DNA of 64,000 nucleotides from Aerobium sp039839275 (GTDB lineage Bacteria; Pseudomonadota; Alphaproteobacteria; Rhizobiales; Rhizobiaceae), in NCBI RefSeq assembly GCF_039839275.1, contig NZ_JBDOQP010000005.1, positions 62,001 through 126,000 of the forward strand, written 5' to 3'. Each line of letters begins with the position of its first letter. Positions within the stretch are counted from its first letter, which is position 1. Both the position numbers and the translations under genes were made by a program. This document shows positions 43,203 to 52,101 of this stretch, piece after piece. The notes beneath the pieces are model-generated. The model had not been told where the DNA came from, searched no databases, and saw only the letters and a list, made by a program, of their open reading frames with translations.

Positions 43203-44030
43203 ATGTCGACGGAAGCGAAGCACTCGACGGTTCTCATCGTCGATAATCTCGAATTGAGACGCGCAGGCCTTTACTATCTGGTGGATGGTTGGGCGGGGCG
43301 CGTGGGTCTCAAGACCAGGGCTGCCGGCCTCAGGGAGGTGCAGGACGGCATGACGGAGCTGGGCGACGTCAAGCTCATCTTGTTCAGCATCGGCGGGATC
43401 ACGATACGTGAACCCGCGGTCCAGGAAGCAACGCAGGCGTTGCGCAACCTCTTCCCAAGCATTCCGTGCGCGATCATTTCGGACCGGCGCGAGCCGGACG
43501 AGGCGATCGAAGCGGCGGCCATGGGCGAGCAGGCGTTCTTCTCGACGAGCATGCAGCCGGAAGTCGCGTGCCAGGCATTCACCTTCCTGCTGGGTGGCGG
43601 AACCTATTTCCCGCGCGAAGCGCTTCTGGAATCGGCGATGTCGAGGTCGCACAGGGATCAGGCTCCGACCAAGTTCGAGGGCGTATCCGACGGTCTCACG
43701 CGACGCCAGGTCGAGGTGCTGGAACGGCTCCGCCACGGCAAGTCGAACAAGCACATCGCCCGCGAACTCAGCATGCAGGAGTCGACGGTCAAGGTGCATG
43801 TGCGGCAGATCATGCGCAAGCTCGGGGCGGCAAACCGGACGCAGGCGGCGCTACTGGCAACCGCGGCGCTCGCGCACCAGGAGAGCACGGTCAGTCTGCG
43901 GGAAACCGAAATCATCAATGCACAGATCGCGCACGCAGTGCCGCCACCGCCCAAGCTGCCGGTGCAACTCGTGGTCATTCCATCGGATCTCATGAGTCTG
44001 CCGGCATCGGGACACAGCCGACCCATCTGA
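43203..44030 (+). CDS. LuxR-family regulator with degenerate receiver domain
   Basis: The protein has 275 residues. An N-terminal receiver-like domain (about 8-145) begins VLIVDN, but the position of the phosphorylatable Asp reads LILFSIGG (59-65), so it should not be phosphorylated in the usual way. A LuxR HTH follows at about 163-220 (LTRRQVEVLERLRHGKSNKHIA ... STVKVHVRQIMRKL). It lies at the head of the RTX/type I secretion locus and probably controls it. The receiver is homologous to the minus-strand protein at 53422-54063, sharing ILSIGG, IISDR and ALTFIL-x-GG-x-x-FP. Start ATG 43203. Confidence 0.87.
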   Translation: MSTEAKHSTVLIVDNLELRRAGLYYLVDGWAGRVGLKTRAAGLREVQDGMTELGDVKLILFSIGGITIREPAVQEATQALRNLFPSIPCAIISDRREPDEAIEAAAMGEQAFFSTSMQPEVACQAFTFLLGGGTYFPREALLESAMSRSHRDQAPTKFEGVSDGLTRRQVEVLERLRHGKSNKHIARELSMQESTVKVHVRQIMRKLGAANRTQAALLATAALAHQESTVSLRETEIINAQIAHAVPPPPKLPVQLVVIPSDLMSLPASGHSRPI

Positions 44031-44057
44031 ATTCCTGCTTCGCATATCCTGCTCGCA

Positions 44058-44084
44058 GCCGGAGCGGCCAAGGCCGCTGCCGGC
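44058..44084 (+). terminator. Hairpin after the LuxR-type gene
   Basis: A perfect 7-bp stem (44063-44069 with 44072-44078) is extended by flanking GCCGG/CCGGC pairs with one bulge. No T run follows. It lies 28 nt after the stop and is a weak candidate terminator. Confidence 0.4.
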
Positions 44085-44272
44085 GCGATTGCGTTGGGCC
44101 GGCGCGTTCATGGCCGCCGATCCATCAATCGCTCTCCCCCGATCGACGTAGACGGGGCCGCACGCCTCCGCCTTTCGGTGATGGTTCGGTCCATCGGATG
44201 TATCACTGCCTGCTCCAATGAGTGTGACGGTGAAACTGGCTACGCTCTGGTTCTCACTGGGGGACTAGGACA

Positions 44273-45688
44273 ATGTCCAGACACTACTCATCCATCATCC
44301 GCAAATTTCTCAGCTTCGCGACAACCGATACGACGACCATGACATCGCAGGGTGCGCTGGCGGTCAACGTCACCGTATCCGCCGATGCCTTCGGCGAAGA
44401 CACGCTGGCCGACGCGACGCTCAACATCACCATCATCGACCGGGGCCTGGCGTCGTTCGCGTTCGGCACGACGACCGTGCTGGCCGCCGCCCAATCCCCG
44501 GATCCGGGTTCCGCCTATGCGATCACCTCGACCTCGGTCGATATCGTCGGCGCCGAATTCATTCGCACCGACCAGGTTGCCGGCAGCACCTGGGACGACT
44601 ACGCGATGGCCGACATGCAGGCCGTCGAGTTCCAGGCGATCGACACGCATTTCTTTTCCGCGTTGGCCGTCAACTCGGGCAGCGCCTCGGCCGGCGACCC
44701 GCAGATAGGTAACATCAGCGGCAACCTTGCGACCTTCGAAGCCGACATCTCGGCCGAAGGAGATGACACCTTCGTCGAGCTGCTGACCGATGCCATCGCG
44801 GTCGAAGACAGCTTCTCGAGCACGGTGCTGTCGGGAACCGCGGCCGCCGAGACCTACGTGACCTACGAGATGGCCACCGGCAGCAAGAAACTGGATCTGA
44901 TCATCACCGACGACCGGACGACGCTGGTGAAGGCCCGCGCTGGAACGGACCTGGTGTGGACCGGGAAGGGCGACGACTGGATCTTCGGCAACAAGGGCAA
45001 GGACCTGCTCGATTCTGGCAAGGGCGACGACACCGTGTTCGGCGGGCGAGATGCCGACTTCATTCGCGGAGGTGCTGGCGGCGACTGGCTGTTCGGCGGT
45101 GCCGGCAACGACAAGTCCTATGGCGGCGACGGCAACGACCTCATGTTTGGCGATGCCGGCGACGATCTGCTCAGCGGCGACGGCGGCGATGATCTGCTCG
45201 TCGGTGGTGCGGGGCGCGACACGCTTCTGGGCGGCGCCGGCAACGATTTCTTCCGACTCGGCAGCAACCGGGGCGACGGCAACGACAGCCATCGCGGCGG
45301 CAAGGGCGCGGATACCTACGCGATCGTCGACGATTTCGGCAAGGACACCATCCTCGACTTCTCGCTTGGCGAGGGGGACCGGCTTCTGCTGCCGAGTCTG
45401 TTCGAGGTGGCGCGCGAGGACGGGCTGGAACCGTTCGACATGCGTCGAGCGGGAGGCAACGATCTGGTGATCGAGTTCGAGTACCTGGAGGGTCGCTCGA
45501 TCCTGACGCTGGACGACTTCTTCAAGCTGAATGCCGGCTATTTCGGCTCGATCGCCAAGGGCGAACTGTCGTCCGGCCAGGTTGATCAGGTTCTGGATGC
45601 CATCGCCGACACGATCTCCAGCGACCCCGCTTCCGTCGGTGTCCTCGACCTGCTCTCGCTTGCCGATCAGGTTACGCTTCTCGGCTGA
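44273..45688 (+). CDS. RTX calcium-binding secreted protein with two N-terminal repeated modules
   Basis: This 471-residue acidic protein has no Sec signal. Residues about 26-65 and 149-189 hold two copies of a module also found in the next two proteins (core G-x-DT-x-x-E/D-L and VEDSFSS). Residues about 223-345 hold RTX nonapeptides (GGxGxDxUx), which bind calcium outside the cell. The C-terminal 120 residues include an acidic, hydrophobic tail suited to type I secretion. The ABC protein and adaptor for export are encoded at 50269-53453. The ATG at 44273 follows GGGACTAGGA. The function after export is unknown; adhesion or surface-layer roles are plausible. Confidence 0.87.
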   Translation: MSRHYSSIIRKFLSFATTDTTTMTSQGALAVNVTVSADAFGEDTLADATLNITIIDRGLASFAFGTTTVLAAAQSPDPGSAYAITSTSVDIVGAEFIRTDQVAGSTWDDYAMADMQAVEFQAIDTHFFSALAVNSGSASAGDPQIGNISGNLATFEADISAEGDDTFVELLTDAIAVEDSFSSTVLSGTAAAETYVTYEMATGSKKLDLIITDDRTTLVKARAGTDLVWTGKGDDWIFGNKGKDLLDSGKGDDTVFGGRDADFIRGGAGGDWLFGGAGNDKSYGGDGNDLMFGDAGDDLLSGDGGDDLLVGGAGRDTLLGGAGNDFFRLGSNRGDGNDSHRGGKGADTYAIVDDFGKDTILDFSLGEGDRLLLPSLFEVAREDGLEPFDMRRAGGNDLVIEFEYLEGRSILTLDDFFKLNAGYFGSIAKGELSSGQVDQVLDAIADTISSDPASVGVLDLLSLADQVTLLG

Positions 45689-45866
45689 TCGGCTCTGCGG
45701 GGCGTTCCATCTACGTCGTTGTGTGCATCTTCGGTAAAACTTTGGAGGATCATGCTGAAGCCGTCTCTTCGGGCGTATCCATTCTTGAACGTCTAAGTAA
45801 CGAGGACCACACGCGTTAGTATAGCCCTGAAAAGTGACACAAGCGGCGAAGTCCGGAGAGACAGGC

Positions 45867-46559
45867 ATGGGCGCGACACGAACCTCCACCCTCTCGACCA
45901 GCATCGGGATTTCAAGCGGCGACCCCGGAGAAGGCACGTCCGACGTGTATTCCTCGCAGGTCGATGTCTATATGGGCTCGATGGAAGGCGAAGGCGCCTT
46001 CGCAGCCGAGATCTATGGCAGCGCGACCGCCTTTGGAACCGACACCTTCGCCGAGCTCGCCATTGATGCGCAGGTCAGCGGAAGCGGCCTCTCGATCGAC
46101 TTCAGCGCGGAATCGGCCGCGCAGAGCGGCGACGATTCCGCCTACGCATCATCGATCGGCGAGATCTACACTTATGGCGCCGCGGATGCGTATGTCGGCA
46201 TCTCCCGGCAATCCACCTCGTCGGAGATCGGTCCGGAGGGGTCGACCGTCGTGTCGACCTATCACGAGTCGATATATGCGGTGAATCTGGGCGGCGAGAG
46301 CGGGTCTGTCATACCGGTGGGAACGGCTGCGACCGACCTGCCATCATACGATCCCATGCCCTATGCGCCCGAGCCACTCGAGCCGTGCGGGTGCGACAGC
46401 TTCGACCCTGGCGGATATGAAATCGACGGAAATCTGGCGATCTACGAGATCGACGCGGTCGCATTCGGCGAAAACAGCTTCGTCGACGTGCTGCTCGACG
46501 CGATTGTCGTCGAAGACGCGTTCTCGGATATCACCGCAGTGGTAGTGATTGCAATATAG
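45867..46559 (+). CDS. Unrecognised acidic protein with two copies of the locus-specific module
   Basis: I do not recognise a known family. The 230 residues are rich in Gly, Ser, Asp and Tyr, with almost no Lys. Module copies lie at about 40-82 (AFGTDTFAELAIDA) and 186-226 (AFGENSFVDVLLDAIVVEDAFSD). Between them is a Ser/Tyr-rich stretch and a Pro-rich CGC segment (160-177). There is no signal peptide. The match to the modules of the RTX protein upstream suggests that it is exported or assembled with it. CCGGAGAG before the ATG at 45867 decides the start; an in-frame GTG at 45834 is weaker. Confidence 0.72.
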   Translation: MGATRTSTLSTSIGISSGDPGEGTSDVYSSQVDVYMGSMEGEGAFAAEIYGSATAFGTDTFAELAIDAQVSGSGLSIDFSAESAAQSGDDSAYASSIGEIYTYGAADAYVGISRQSTSSEIGPEGSTVVSTYHESIYAVNLGGESGSVIPVGTAATDLPSYDPMPYAPEPLEPCGCDSFDPGGYEIDGNLAIYEIDAVAFGENSFVDVLLDAIVVEDAFSDITAVVVIAI

Positions 46560-46729
46560 GAGTGATGAGGCCCTCGCCTCATCAACAAAAGACGTACGAG
46601 TGGTAGGCGTTGGTTAATAACAGCCAAAAAGTCTCGTACCTCCAGTGAATAATTGAACAACATATCGCGATTTCGTAGCTTTGAATTGCCGGAGAAAAGC
46701 ACGGCGATATCAAACAGCGGAGAAATAGA

Positions 46730-47002
46730 ATGACTTATTACAGCGACGTCAACCTCGACGCTTCCTACGATTTCAACTCCAATATCGATATGGATTTCTA
46801 CTCCGACCTCGACGTCTACAGCGATTGGGACGTGGATCACAACATCGACGTCTGCGTCGACATCGACGGCAATGATGCCACCTTCGCAATCGACGTCCAG
46901 GCGTATGGTAGCGACACCTCCGTCGAGCTGAACCTGGTGGTCGCGGTTGAAGAGGGTGAATGGTCGAGCATCACGGCATCGGGCTACGCTGCCGCCAGCT
47001 GA
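46730..47002 (+). CDS. Small Asp/Tyr-rich protein with one copy of the locus-specific module
   Basis: I do not recognise the family. Residues 4-44 of 90 form an Asp/Tyr/Asn-rich segment (YSDVNLDASYDF ... YSDLDVYSDWDVD), which could bind calcium. Residues 45-86 match the second type of module in the two preceding proteins (DGNDATFAIDVQAYGSDTSVEL). The predicted charge is extremely acidic. GCGGAGAAAT precedes the ATG at 46730, and a strong terminator follows at 47030, so this gene ends a transcription unit. Likely a cargo or companion of the type I system. Confidence 0.72.
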   Translation: MTYYSDVNLDASYDFNSNIDMDFYSDLDVYSDWDVDHNIDVCVDIDGNDATFAIDVQAYGSDTSVELNLVVAVEEGEWSSITASGYAAAS

Positions 47003-47029
47003 TTTCGATCGATCCCATCTGCCTCGGCG

Positions 47030-47065
47030 AAAGGAGGCTCCGACCTGGTCGGAGCCTCCTTTTTC
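47030..47065 (+). terminator. Strong Rho-independent terminator
   Basis: Perfect 15-bp arms (47030-47044 and 47048-47062) with a 3-nt loop run directly into a T-rich tract. It separates the small module genes from the large RTX gene, which must then have its own promoter in 47066-47222. Confidence 0.93.
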
Positions 47066-47222
47066 GCTATGAAATGCGCCGCGAAAAACGCAATTCCAGC
47101 AATGGATTAGCCGTTAGGTGTACACCCCAGGACGTGTCCACCTATGCGCAATGTCGCTCGACCTCCCGCTTCTCCTAGAGTTCTCCCGATCAGACGCTTC
47201 AGGCACAATCAAGGAGGGCATC

Positions 47223-50200
47223 ATGGCACGCAATGTCTCACGCAGCCGGGGAACCGCCACCCCTCAAGCTGAACTCCAGGCGGCGGCACCCGCGACGCTG
47301 TCAGCCGCGTTGGCGAGCATGGCCGCGGTGGTGCCGACCTACACCGACATCAACCTCGGCAACACGGCCAGCACCCATACGCAGAACACGAATGGCCCCT
47401 TCCGGATCAACGGCAATGGCGGCAACGACACCATCACCGTGGCGCTGACCTCCACCGGCGGGGATTATCTCGACGGCGGCGCCGACAACGACACGCTGAG
47501 GGCGGCCAACACCGACGACGTGCTTGTCGGCGGTTCCGGCAACGACAAGCTGTACGGCAATGGCGGCAACGATCTGATGCGCGGGGGCCTCGGCAGCGAC
47601 ACGCTCGACGGCGGCGCGGGCATCGACACGGCAGACTATTCGACCTCGACGGCGAAGGTGAACATGAGCCTTCCCACAACGCCCCAGTTGCCAGGACGCG
47701 GCTCGGGCGGCGAGGCAACAGGCGACACGCTGGTCAACATCGAGAACCTCATCGGCTCGGCTTTCAACGACATCCTGACCGGCAACAGCCTCGACAACCA
47801 GCTCGTGGGCAACGCCGGTGCGGACATCCTGCGCGGCATGGATGGCAATGACGTCCTGATCGGCGACGGCATGATCGACGTCGACATGAACGGCCTTGCC
47901 GATGACGACGACAATGATGGCGTCCCGGACGGTGTCGACGAACAGGAGGAGGGCGCCGACGACACGCTTGACGGCGGGTTCGGCAACGACCGCCTCTACG
48001 GCGGCGGCGGGGATGACACCCTCAATGGCGGCTTCGGTGACGACGTCATTCATGGCGGCTTCGGCGAAGACTTCGTCAACGGCGGAGATGGCAACGACAC
48101 GCTCGTCGGCGGTGCCGGCGACGATGATCTGATCGGAAGCCTCGGCAACGACACGATGGATGGCGGCGACGGCAACGATTTCCTCAACGGCTCGATCGGT
48201 ATCGACATCCTCGATGGCGGCGACGGCGACGACGAAATGCTTGCCGGCGATGGCAACGACACGCTGGACGGCGGCGACGGCAATGATCGCATGTTCGGCA
48301 ATTTCGGCGACGACGTCATGCGCGGCGGCGAAGGCGATGATCACATGGACGGCAGCGACGGCATCGACGACATGCAGGGCGGCGCCGGGGACGACACATT
48401 GATCGGCGGCCAGGGCGCCGACACGATCGATGGTGGCGCGGGCCTGGACACGGCCGATTATTCGTCCGGCGGCGCGGCGGGCATCAACATGGGAACCGGC
48501 GAAACCAGCGGCTCGGCCGCAGGCGACGTGCTGATCGGGATCGAAAACCTGCGCGGCTCGGCGCAGGCAGACATTTTCGTCGGCGACGGCAACGACAACA
48601 CATTCTTCGGCAGCGGTGGCGCCGACACCATGATCGGCCAGAGCGGCCTCGACACGGTCGACTACTCGTCGTCAGCGGCCGCAGTGACGATCAACACCAA
48701 CTCTTCGGCCGCCGATCCGCTCGTTTTCGGGACCGGTACCGGCGGGGATGCTGAAGGCGACCAGTTGCAGCTCATCGAGCGCTATGTCGGATCGGCATTC
48801 GCCGACACCTTCAACGGTGGCGAGCGTGACGAGTTCTTTGTCGGTGGCGCTGGCGCGGACACGATCAACGGCGCCGGCGGCACGGACACCGCCGAATACG
48901 GCTCCTCGACTGGCGCGGTCACGATCGCGCTGGACGAGGGAGGACCGGGTTCCGCGTCTGGCGGCGATGCCGCGGGCGACCTGTTGAGCGGCATCGAGAA
49001 CCTCATCGGATCGGCTTTCGGCGACGTGCTGATCGGCAATTCCGAGACCAACCGGCTCGAAGGCGGCGATGGCGACGACACCCTCAGGGGCGGAGCCAAT
49101 ACCAGCACCGAAGTTCTCATCGGCGGCGACGGCATCGATACGGCTGACTATTCCACGTCGGTTGCGGGCGTCACGGCCCGACTGTCCGACAACCCGGAGT
49201 CAGGTCCCCTGTCTTCCGGCGGCGACGCGGCCGGCGACCTCCTGCTGCAGATCGAGAACATTGTCGGTTCGGGTGCGGCAGACACGATGTTCGGCAACGC
49301 TGCCGCCAACAGGCTTGAAGGCGGAGGCGGCAACGACTTCCTGCTCGGCCTCAATGGAGCCGATACGCTGATCGGTGGCGACGGCTTCGACTATGCGATC
49401 TATGCCAACTCGACGGTCGCGGTGCAGGTCGCCTACAATGCAGCAGGCAATGCCGTCGGCGTTGGCGGCGAAGCCCAGGGCGACCAGCTCAGCACGATCG
49501 AGGGCATCATCGGCTCGAATTTCAACGACGTCTTCATCGGTCATGCCGGGGCGAACAGGTTCGAAGGCGGCAATGGCGACGACTTCTTCCGCGGCGGAGC
49601 CGGCGCGGACACGATGCTTGGCGGGGCAAACTTCGACACGGTCGACTATTCGAGCGCAACGACGGGTGTCTACGTCCAGCTCCACGCGACGGGTGCCGTC
49701 ACACAGCCCGCCACCTGGCCGACGGCGCAGTCAAACGGAGACGCTGCCGGCGACATCCTGATGCTCATCGAGGGCATAATCGGCTCGAACGCCAGCGACA
49801 CGCTCTACGGCAGCGCCATAAGCAATCGCTTGATCAGTGGCGCGGGCAACGACCAGATGCGCGGCGGGTCGGGCGGCGACATCCTGTCGGCGAACGGCGC
49901 TGGAACGCGCTTCCTCTACGGCGACGGCCTGAATGATGGCGGGACGGCAGGCCAGGACCAGTATCGGATCCTGGCGGGCACGAACATCATCATGGACTAT
50001 CAGTCTGGCGAAGACATCATCTTGAGGACGACGTCGCTCGCCACGGGAACGATCACCGCTACCATCAGCGGCACGGCCTATTGGGCGGCCCGCTTCCAGA
50101 GCAACGTGTCCGGCATGCAGCACACGACGGACGTCATCCTCGGTACGCAAGCGGAGCTGACGGGCACACAAGCAAACGACATGCGGCTGGCGATGCTTTC

Positions 50201-50240
50201 GGGCGGCGACATCATCGTCGATCCGGGCCTGGTTGCTTGA
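47223..50240 (+). CDS. Large RTX calcium-binding secreted protein
   Basis: This is about 1005 residues. After an Ala/Thr-rich N-terminus (1-50) nearly the whole chain is RTX nonapeptides (GGxGNDxLxGG). These are interleaved with recurring segments of the form DTADYSxSxxxV ... GGDAxGDxLxxIENLIGSxxxD. A calcium-binding EF/thrombospondin-3-like insert (DVDMNGLADDDDNDGVPDG) lies at about 218-238. The C-terminal part (about 900-1005) has a VDPGLVA-type tail. The RTX repeats and the lack of a Sec signal indicate type I export by the neighbouring ABC/HlyD pair. AAGGAGGG upstream of the ATG at 47223 decides the start. Confidence 0.92.
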   Translation: MARNVSRSRGTATPQAELQAAAPATLSAALASMAAVVPTYTDINLGNTASTHTQNTNGPFRINGNGGNDTITVALTSTGGDYLDGGADNDTLRAANTDDVLVGGSGNDKLYGNGGNDLMRGGLGSDTLDGGAGIDTADYSTSTAKVNMSLPTTPQLPGRGSGGEATGDTLVNIENLIGSAFNDILTGNSLDNQLVGNAGADILRGMDGNDVLIGDGMIDVDMNGLADDDDNDGVPDGVDEQEEGADDTLDGGFGNDRLYGGGGDDTLNGGFGDDVIHGGFGEDFVNGGDGNDTLVGGAGDDDLIGSLGNDTMDGGDGNDFLNGSIGIDILDGGDGDDEMLAGDGNDTLDGGDGNDRMFGNFGDDVMRGGEGDDHMDGSDGIDDMQGGAGDDTLIGGQGADTIDGGAGLDTADYSSGGAAGINMGTGETSGSAAGDVLIGIENLRGSAQADIFVGDGNDNTFFGSGGADTMIGQSGLDTVDYSSSAAAVTINTNSSAADPLVFGTGTGGDAEGDQLQLIERYVGSAFADTFNGGERDEFFVGGAGADTINGAGGTDTAEYGSSTGAVTIALDEGGPGSASGGDAAGDLLSGIENLIGSAFGDVLIGNSETNRLEGGDGDDTLRGGANTSTEVLIGGDGIDTADYSTSVAGVTARLSDNPESGPLSSGGDAAGDLLLQIENIVGSGAADTMFGNAAANRLEGGGGNDFLLGLNGADTLIGGDGFDYAIYANSTVAVQVAYNAAGNAVGVGGEAQGDQLSTIEGIIGSNFNDVFIGHAGANRFEGGNGDDFFRGGAGADTMLGGANFDTVDYSSATTGVYVQLHATGAVTQPATWPTAQSNGDAAGDILMLIEGIIGSNASDTLYGSAISNRLISGAGNDQMRGGSGGDILSANGAGTRFLYGDGLNDGGTAGQDQYRILAGTNIIMDYQSGEDIILRTTSLATGTITATISGTAYWAARFQSNVSGMQHTTDVILGTQAELTGTQANDMRLAMLSGGDIIVDPGLVA

Positions 50241-50268
50241 CGCTGGATCGGGACGGAGGGCGACAAAA

Positions 50269-52101
50269 GTGGCCAATAACGACAATCGCCGGCGACCGCG
50301 CAATGGCGAATTCGAAGATGCCGTCGGACAGGTGCGTTCGATCCTCGTCGTGATCGGCATCTTCAGCCTCGTCATCAATCTGCTGATGCTGGCGTCACCG
50401 CTCTACATGCTGCAGGTCTATGACAGGGTGCTGGTGACGGGGAGAACCGAGACGCTGATCCTGCTGACGGTCGTCGTCGGCGGCGCGATGCTGATCCTCG
50501 GGCTCATCGACGGGCTGCGCAGCATGATCATGGTACGGATGGCCTGCTGGCTGACGGACCGGCTCAGTCCGGGCCTCATCGCCAGCGGCGTCCGCGCCCG
50601 TCTCGCCGGCGACACCGCCGGCGCTCAGCCTTTGCGTGATCTGATCCAGGTCCAGCACTTTCTGTCTTCGCAGGGCCTCGCGGCCCTGTTCGACGCTCCC
50701 TGGACGCCGATCTTTCTCGCGCTCGTCTGGCTGCTTCATCCGACTCTGGGGATTTTCGCCACGGTTGCGGCGCTCGTCCTGGTGGCGCTCGGCCTGACCA
50801 ATGAACTCCTCACGAGGCGGGCAACGCAGTCGGCGAACACCGCCCAGCTCATCGCCCTGCAGCAGGCCGAGGCAACGATCCGCAACGCGGAAGTCGTTCG
50901 CGCGATGGGCATGCTTCCCAATCTCCTCGAGCGCTGGCGTGCCGGCAACGAGGTTGTGACGCGCGACACGCTTTCCTCATCGCATCTCAGCGCGTTCATA
51001 CTGGGTATCACCAAGGCGGTGCGCTTCTTCGTCCAGTCGGCAACGTTGGGGCTGGGTGCCTATCTCGTCCTCAGGGGCGAGGCCAGCGGCGGCGTCATGA
51101 TCGCGTCGTCGATCCTGCTCGGCCGGGCGCTCGCGCCGATCGAGCTGGTGATGGGCGGCTGGCGCAGCCTGACGGCGACCCGCATCGCCTATGGAAGGCT
51201 TCGCTCGCGCATGCAGTCGGTTCCCGCCGAGCCAGCGCGGACCCGTCTTCCCGAGCCTTATGGCCACGTCACCCTCGACAAGGTGAGCTACATGGCGCCC
51301 GGCAAGAAGGAACCGATCGTCGACAATGTCAGCATTCGACTCCGGCCGGGCGAAGCGGTTGCGGTGATCGGCCCGTCTGCCGGCGGCAAGAGCACGCTGT
51401 GTCGCCTGATTGCCGGCACCGCGAGCCCGAGCAGCGGCGTGATCCGGCTCGACGGGTCGGAGCTGCACCATTGGGACAGCATCCAGCTCGGCCAGTATTT
51501 CGGCTACCTGCCGCAGGACGTGGAGCTGTTTGCCGGGTCCGTGCGCGACAATATCGGCAGAATGGGCGAAGCCAGCGACGAAGCCATCGTTCGCGCCGCA
51601 ATTCTCGCCCAGGCGCACGACATGATCCAGAAGCTGCCGCAGGGCTACGATACGTCGATCGGCGAGTCCGGCATGCGGCTTTCGGGCGGTCAGCGCCAGA
51701 GGATCGGCCTTGCGCGCGCGGTCTTCGGCGATCCGAAGCTGGTGGTGCTCGACGAGCCCAACGCCAATCTCGACCAGGCCGGGGAGGCCGCCTTGGCCGC
51801 CGCCGTCCAGGAGCTCAAGGCGCGGGGCACCGCGCTGATGATCGTCGGCCACCGGCCATCGACGCTTGCCCAGGCCGACAAGGTGCTGTTCCTGCGCGAT
51901 GGCCGCGTTGAACTCTTCGGACCCCGCGAGGACGTGCTCGCGCGCCTGCGCGTCGCTGCCAGCGAGGCACAGCGTAACCCGGAACGCGGCGATCAGGCCG
52001 CGCAACTCGATGCGTCTCCGGTTCCCCGGATGCCGTCCACCGCACAACTTTCAATCGAGCCTGGCGAACCTAGACACGCCGGCGGCAATGGAGCGCTGTG
52101 A
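50269..52101 (+). CDS. Type I secretion ABC transporter/permease, PrtD type
   Basis: This is about 610 residues. The N-terminal membrane domain (about 25-300, no C39 peptidase) contains SPLYMLQVYDRVL, typical of PrtD/AprD exporters. The ATPase domain has Walker A GPSAGGKST (about 375), signature LSGGQRQR, and Walker B LVVLDEPNANLD. It exports RTX proteins through the inner membrane with the HlyD-type adaptor and a TolC-like outer-membrane channel, which is not in this window. The GTG at 50269 follows GGACGGAGGG and comes 29 nt after the RTX stop. A TTG at 50233 is less likely. Confidence 0.92.
   Translation: MANNDNRRRPRNGEFEDAVGQVRSILVVIGIFSLVINLLMLASPLYMLQVYDRVLVTGRTETLILLTVVVGGAMLILGLIDGLRSMIMVRMACWLTDRLSPGLIASGVRARLAGDTAGAQPLRDLIQVQHFLSSQGLAALFDAPWTPIFLALVWLLHPTLGIFATVAALVLVALGLTNELLTRRATQSANTAQLIALQQAEATIRNAEVVRAMGMLPNLLERWRAGNEVVTRDTLSSSHLSAFILGITKAVRFFVQSATLGLGAYLVLRGEASGGVMIASSILLGRALAPIELVMGGWRSLTATRIAYGRLRSRMQSVPAEPARTRLPEPYGHVTLDKVSYMAPGKKEPIVDNVSIRLRPGEAVAVIGPSAGGKSTLCRLIAGTASPSSGVIRLDGSELHHWDSIQLGQYFGYLPQDVELFAGSVRDNIGRMGEASDEAIVRAAILAQAHDMIQKLPQGYDTSIGESGMRLSGGQRQRIGLARAVFGDPKLVVLDEPNANLDQAGEAALAAAVQELKARGTALMIVGHRPSTLAQADKVLFLRDGRVELFGPREDVLARLRVAASEAQRNPERGDQAAQLDASPVPRMPSTAQLSIEPGEPRHAGGNGAL

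Noticed and set aside
44288..45937. A 549-codon open frame antisense to the first RTX gene, and similar long frames opposite the large RTX gene
   Set aside because: RTX codons read backwards give Val/Ala/Glu-rich open frames. There is no ribosome site or domain, and the sense frames carry exact calcium-binding repeats.
47400..49400. Dense short direct repeats resembling a repeat array
   Set aside because: The periodicity is 27 nt and in frame with GGxGxDxUx nonapeptides, so it is coding repetition, not CRISPR or satellite DNA.
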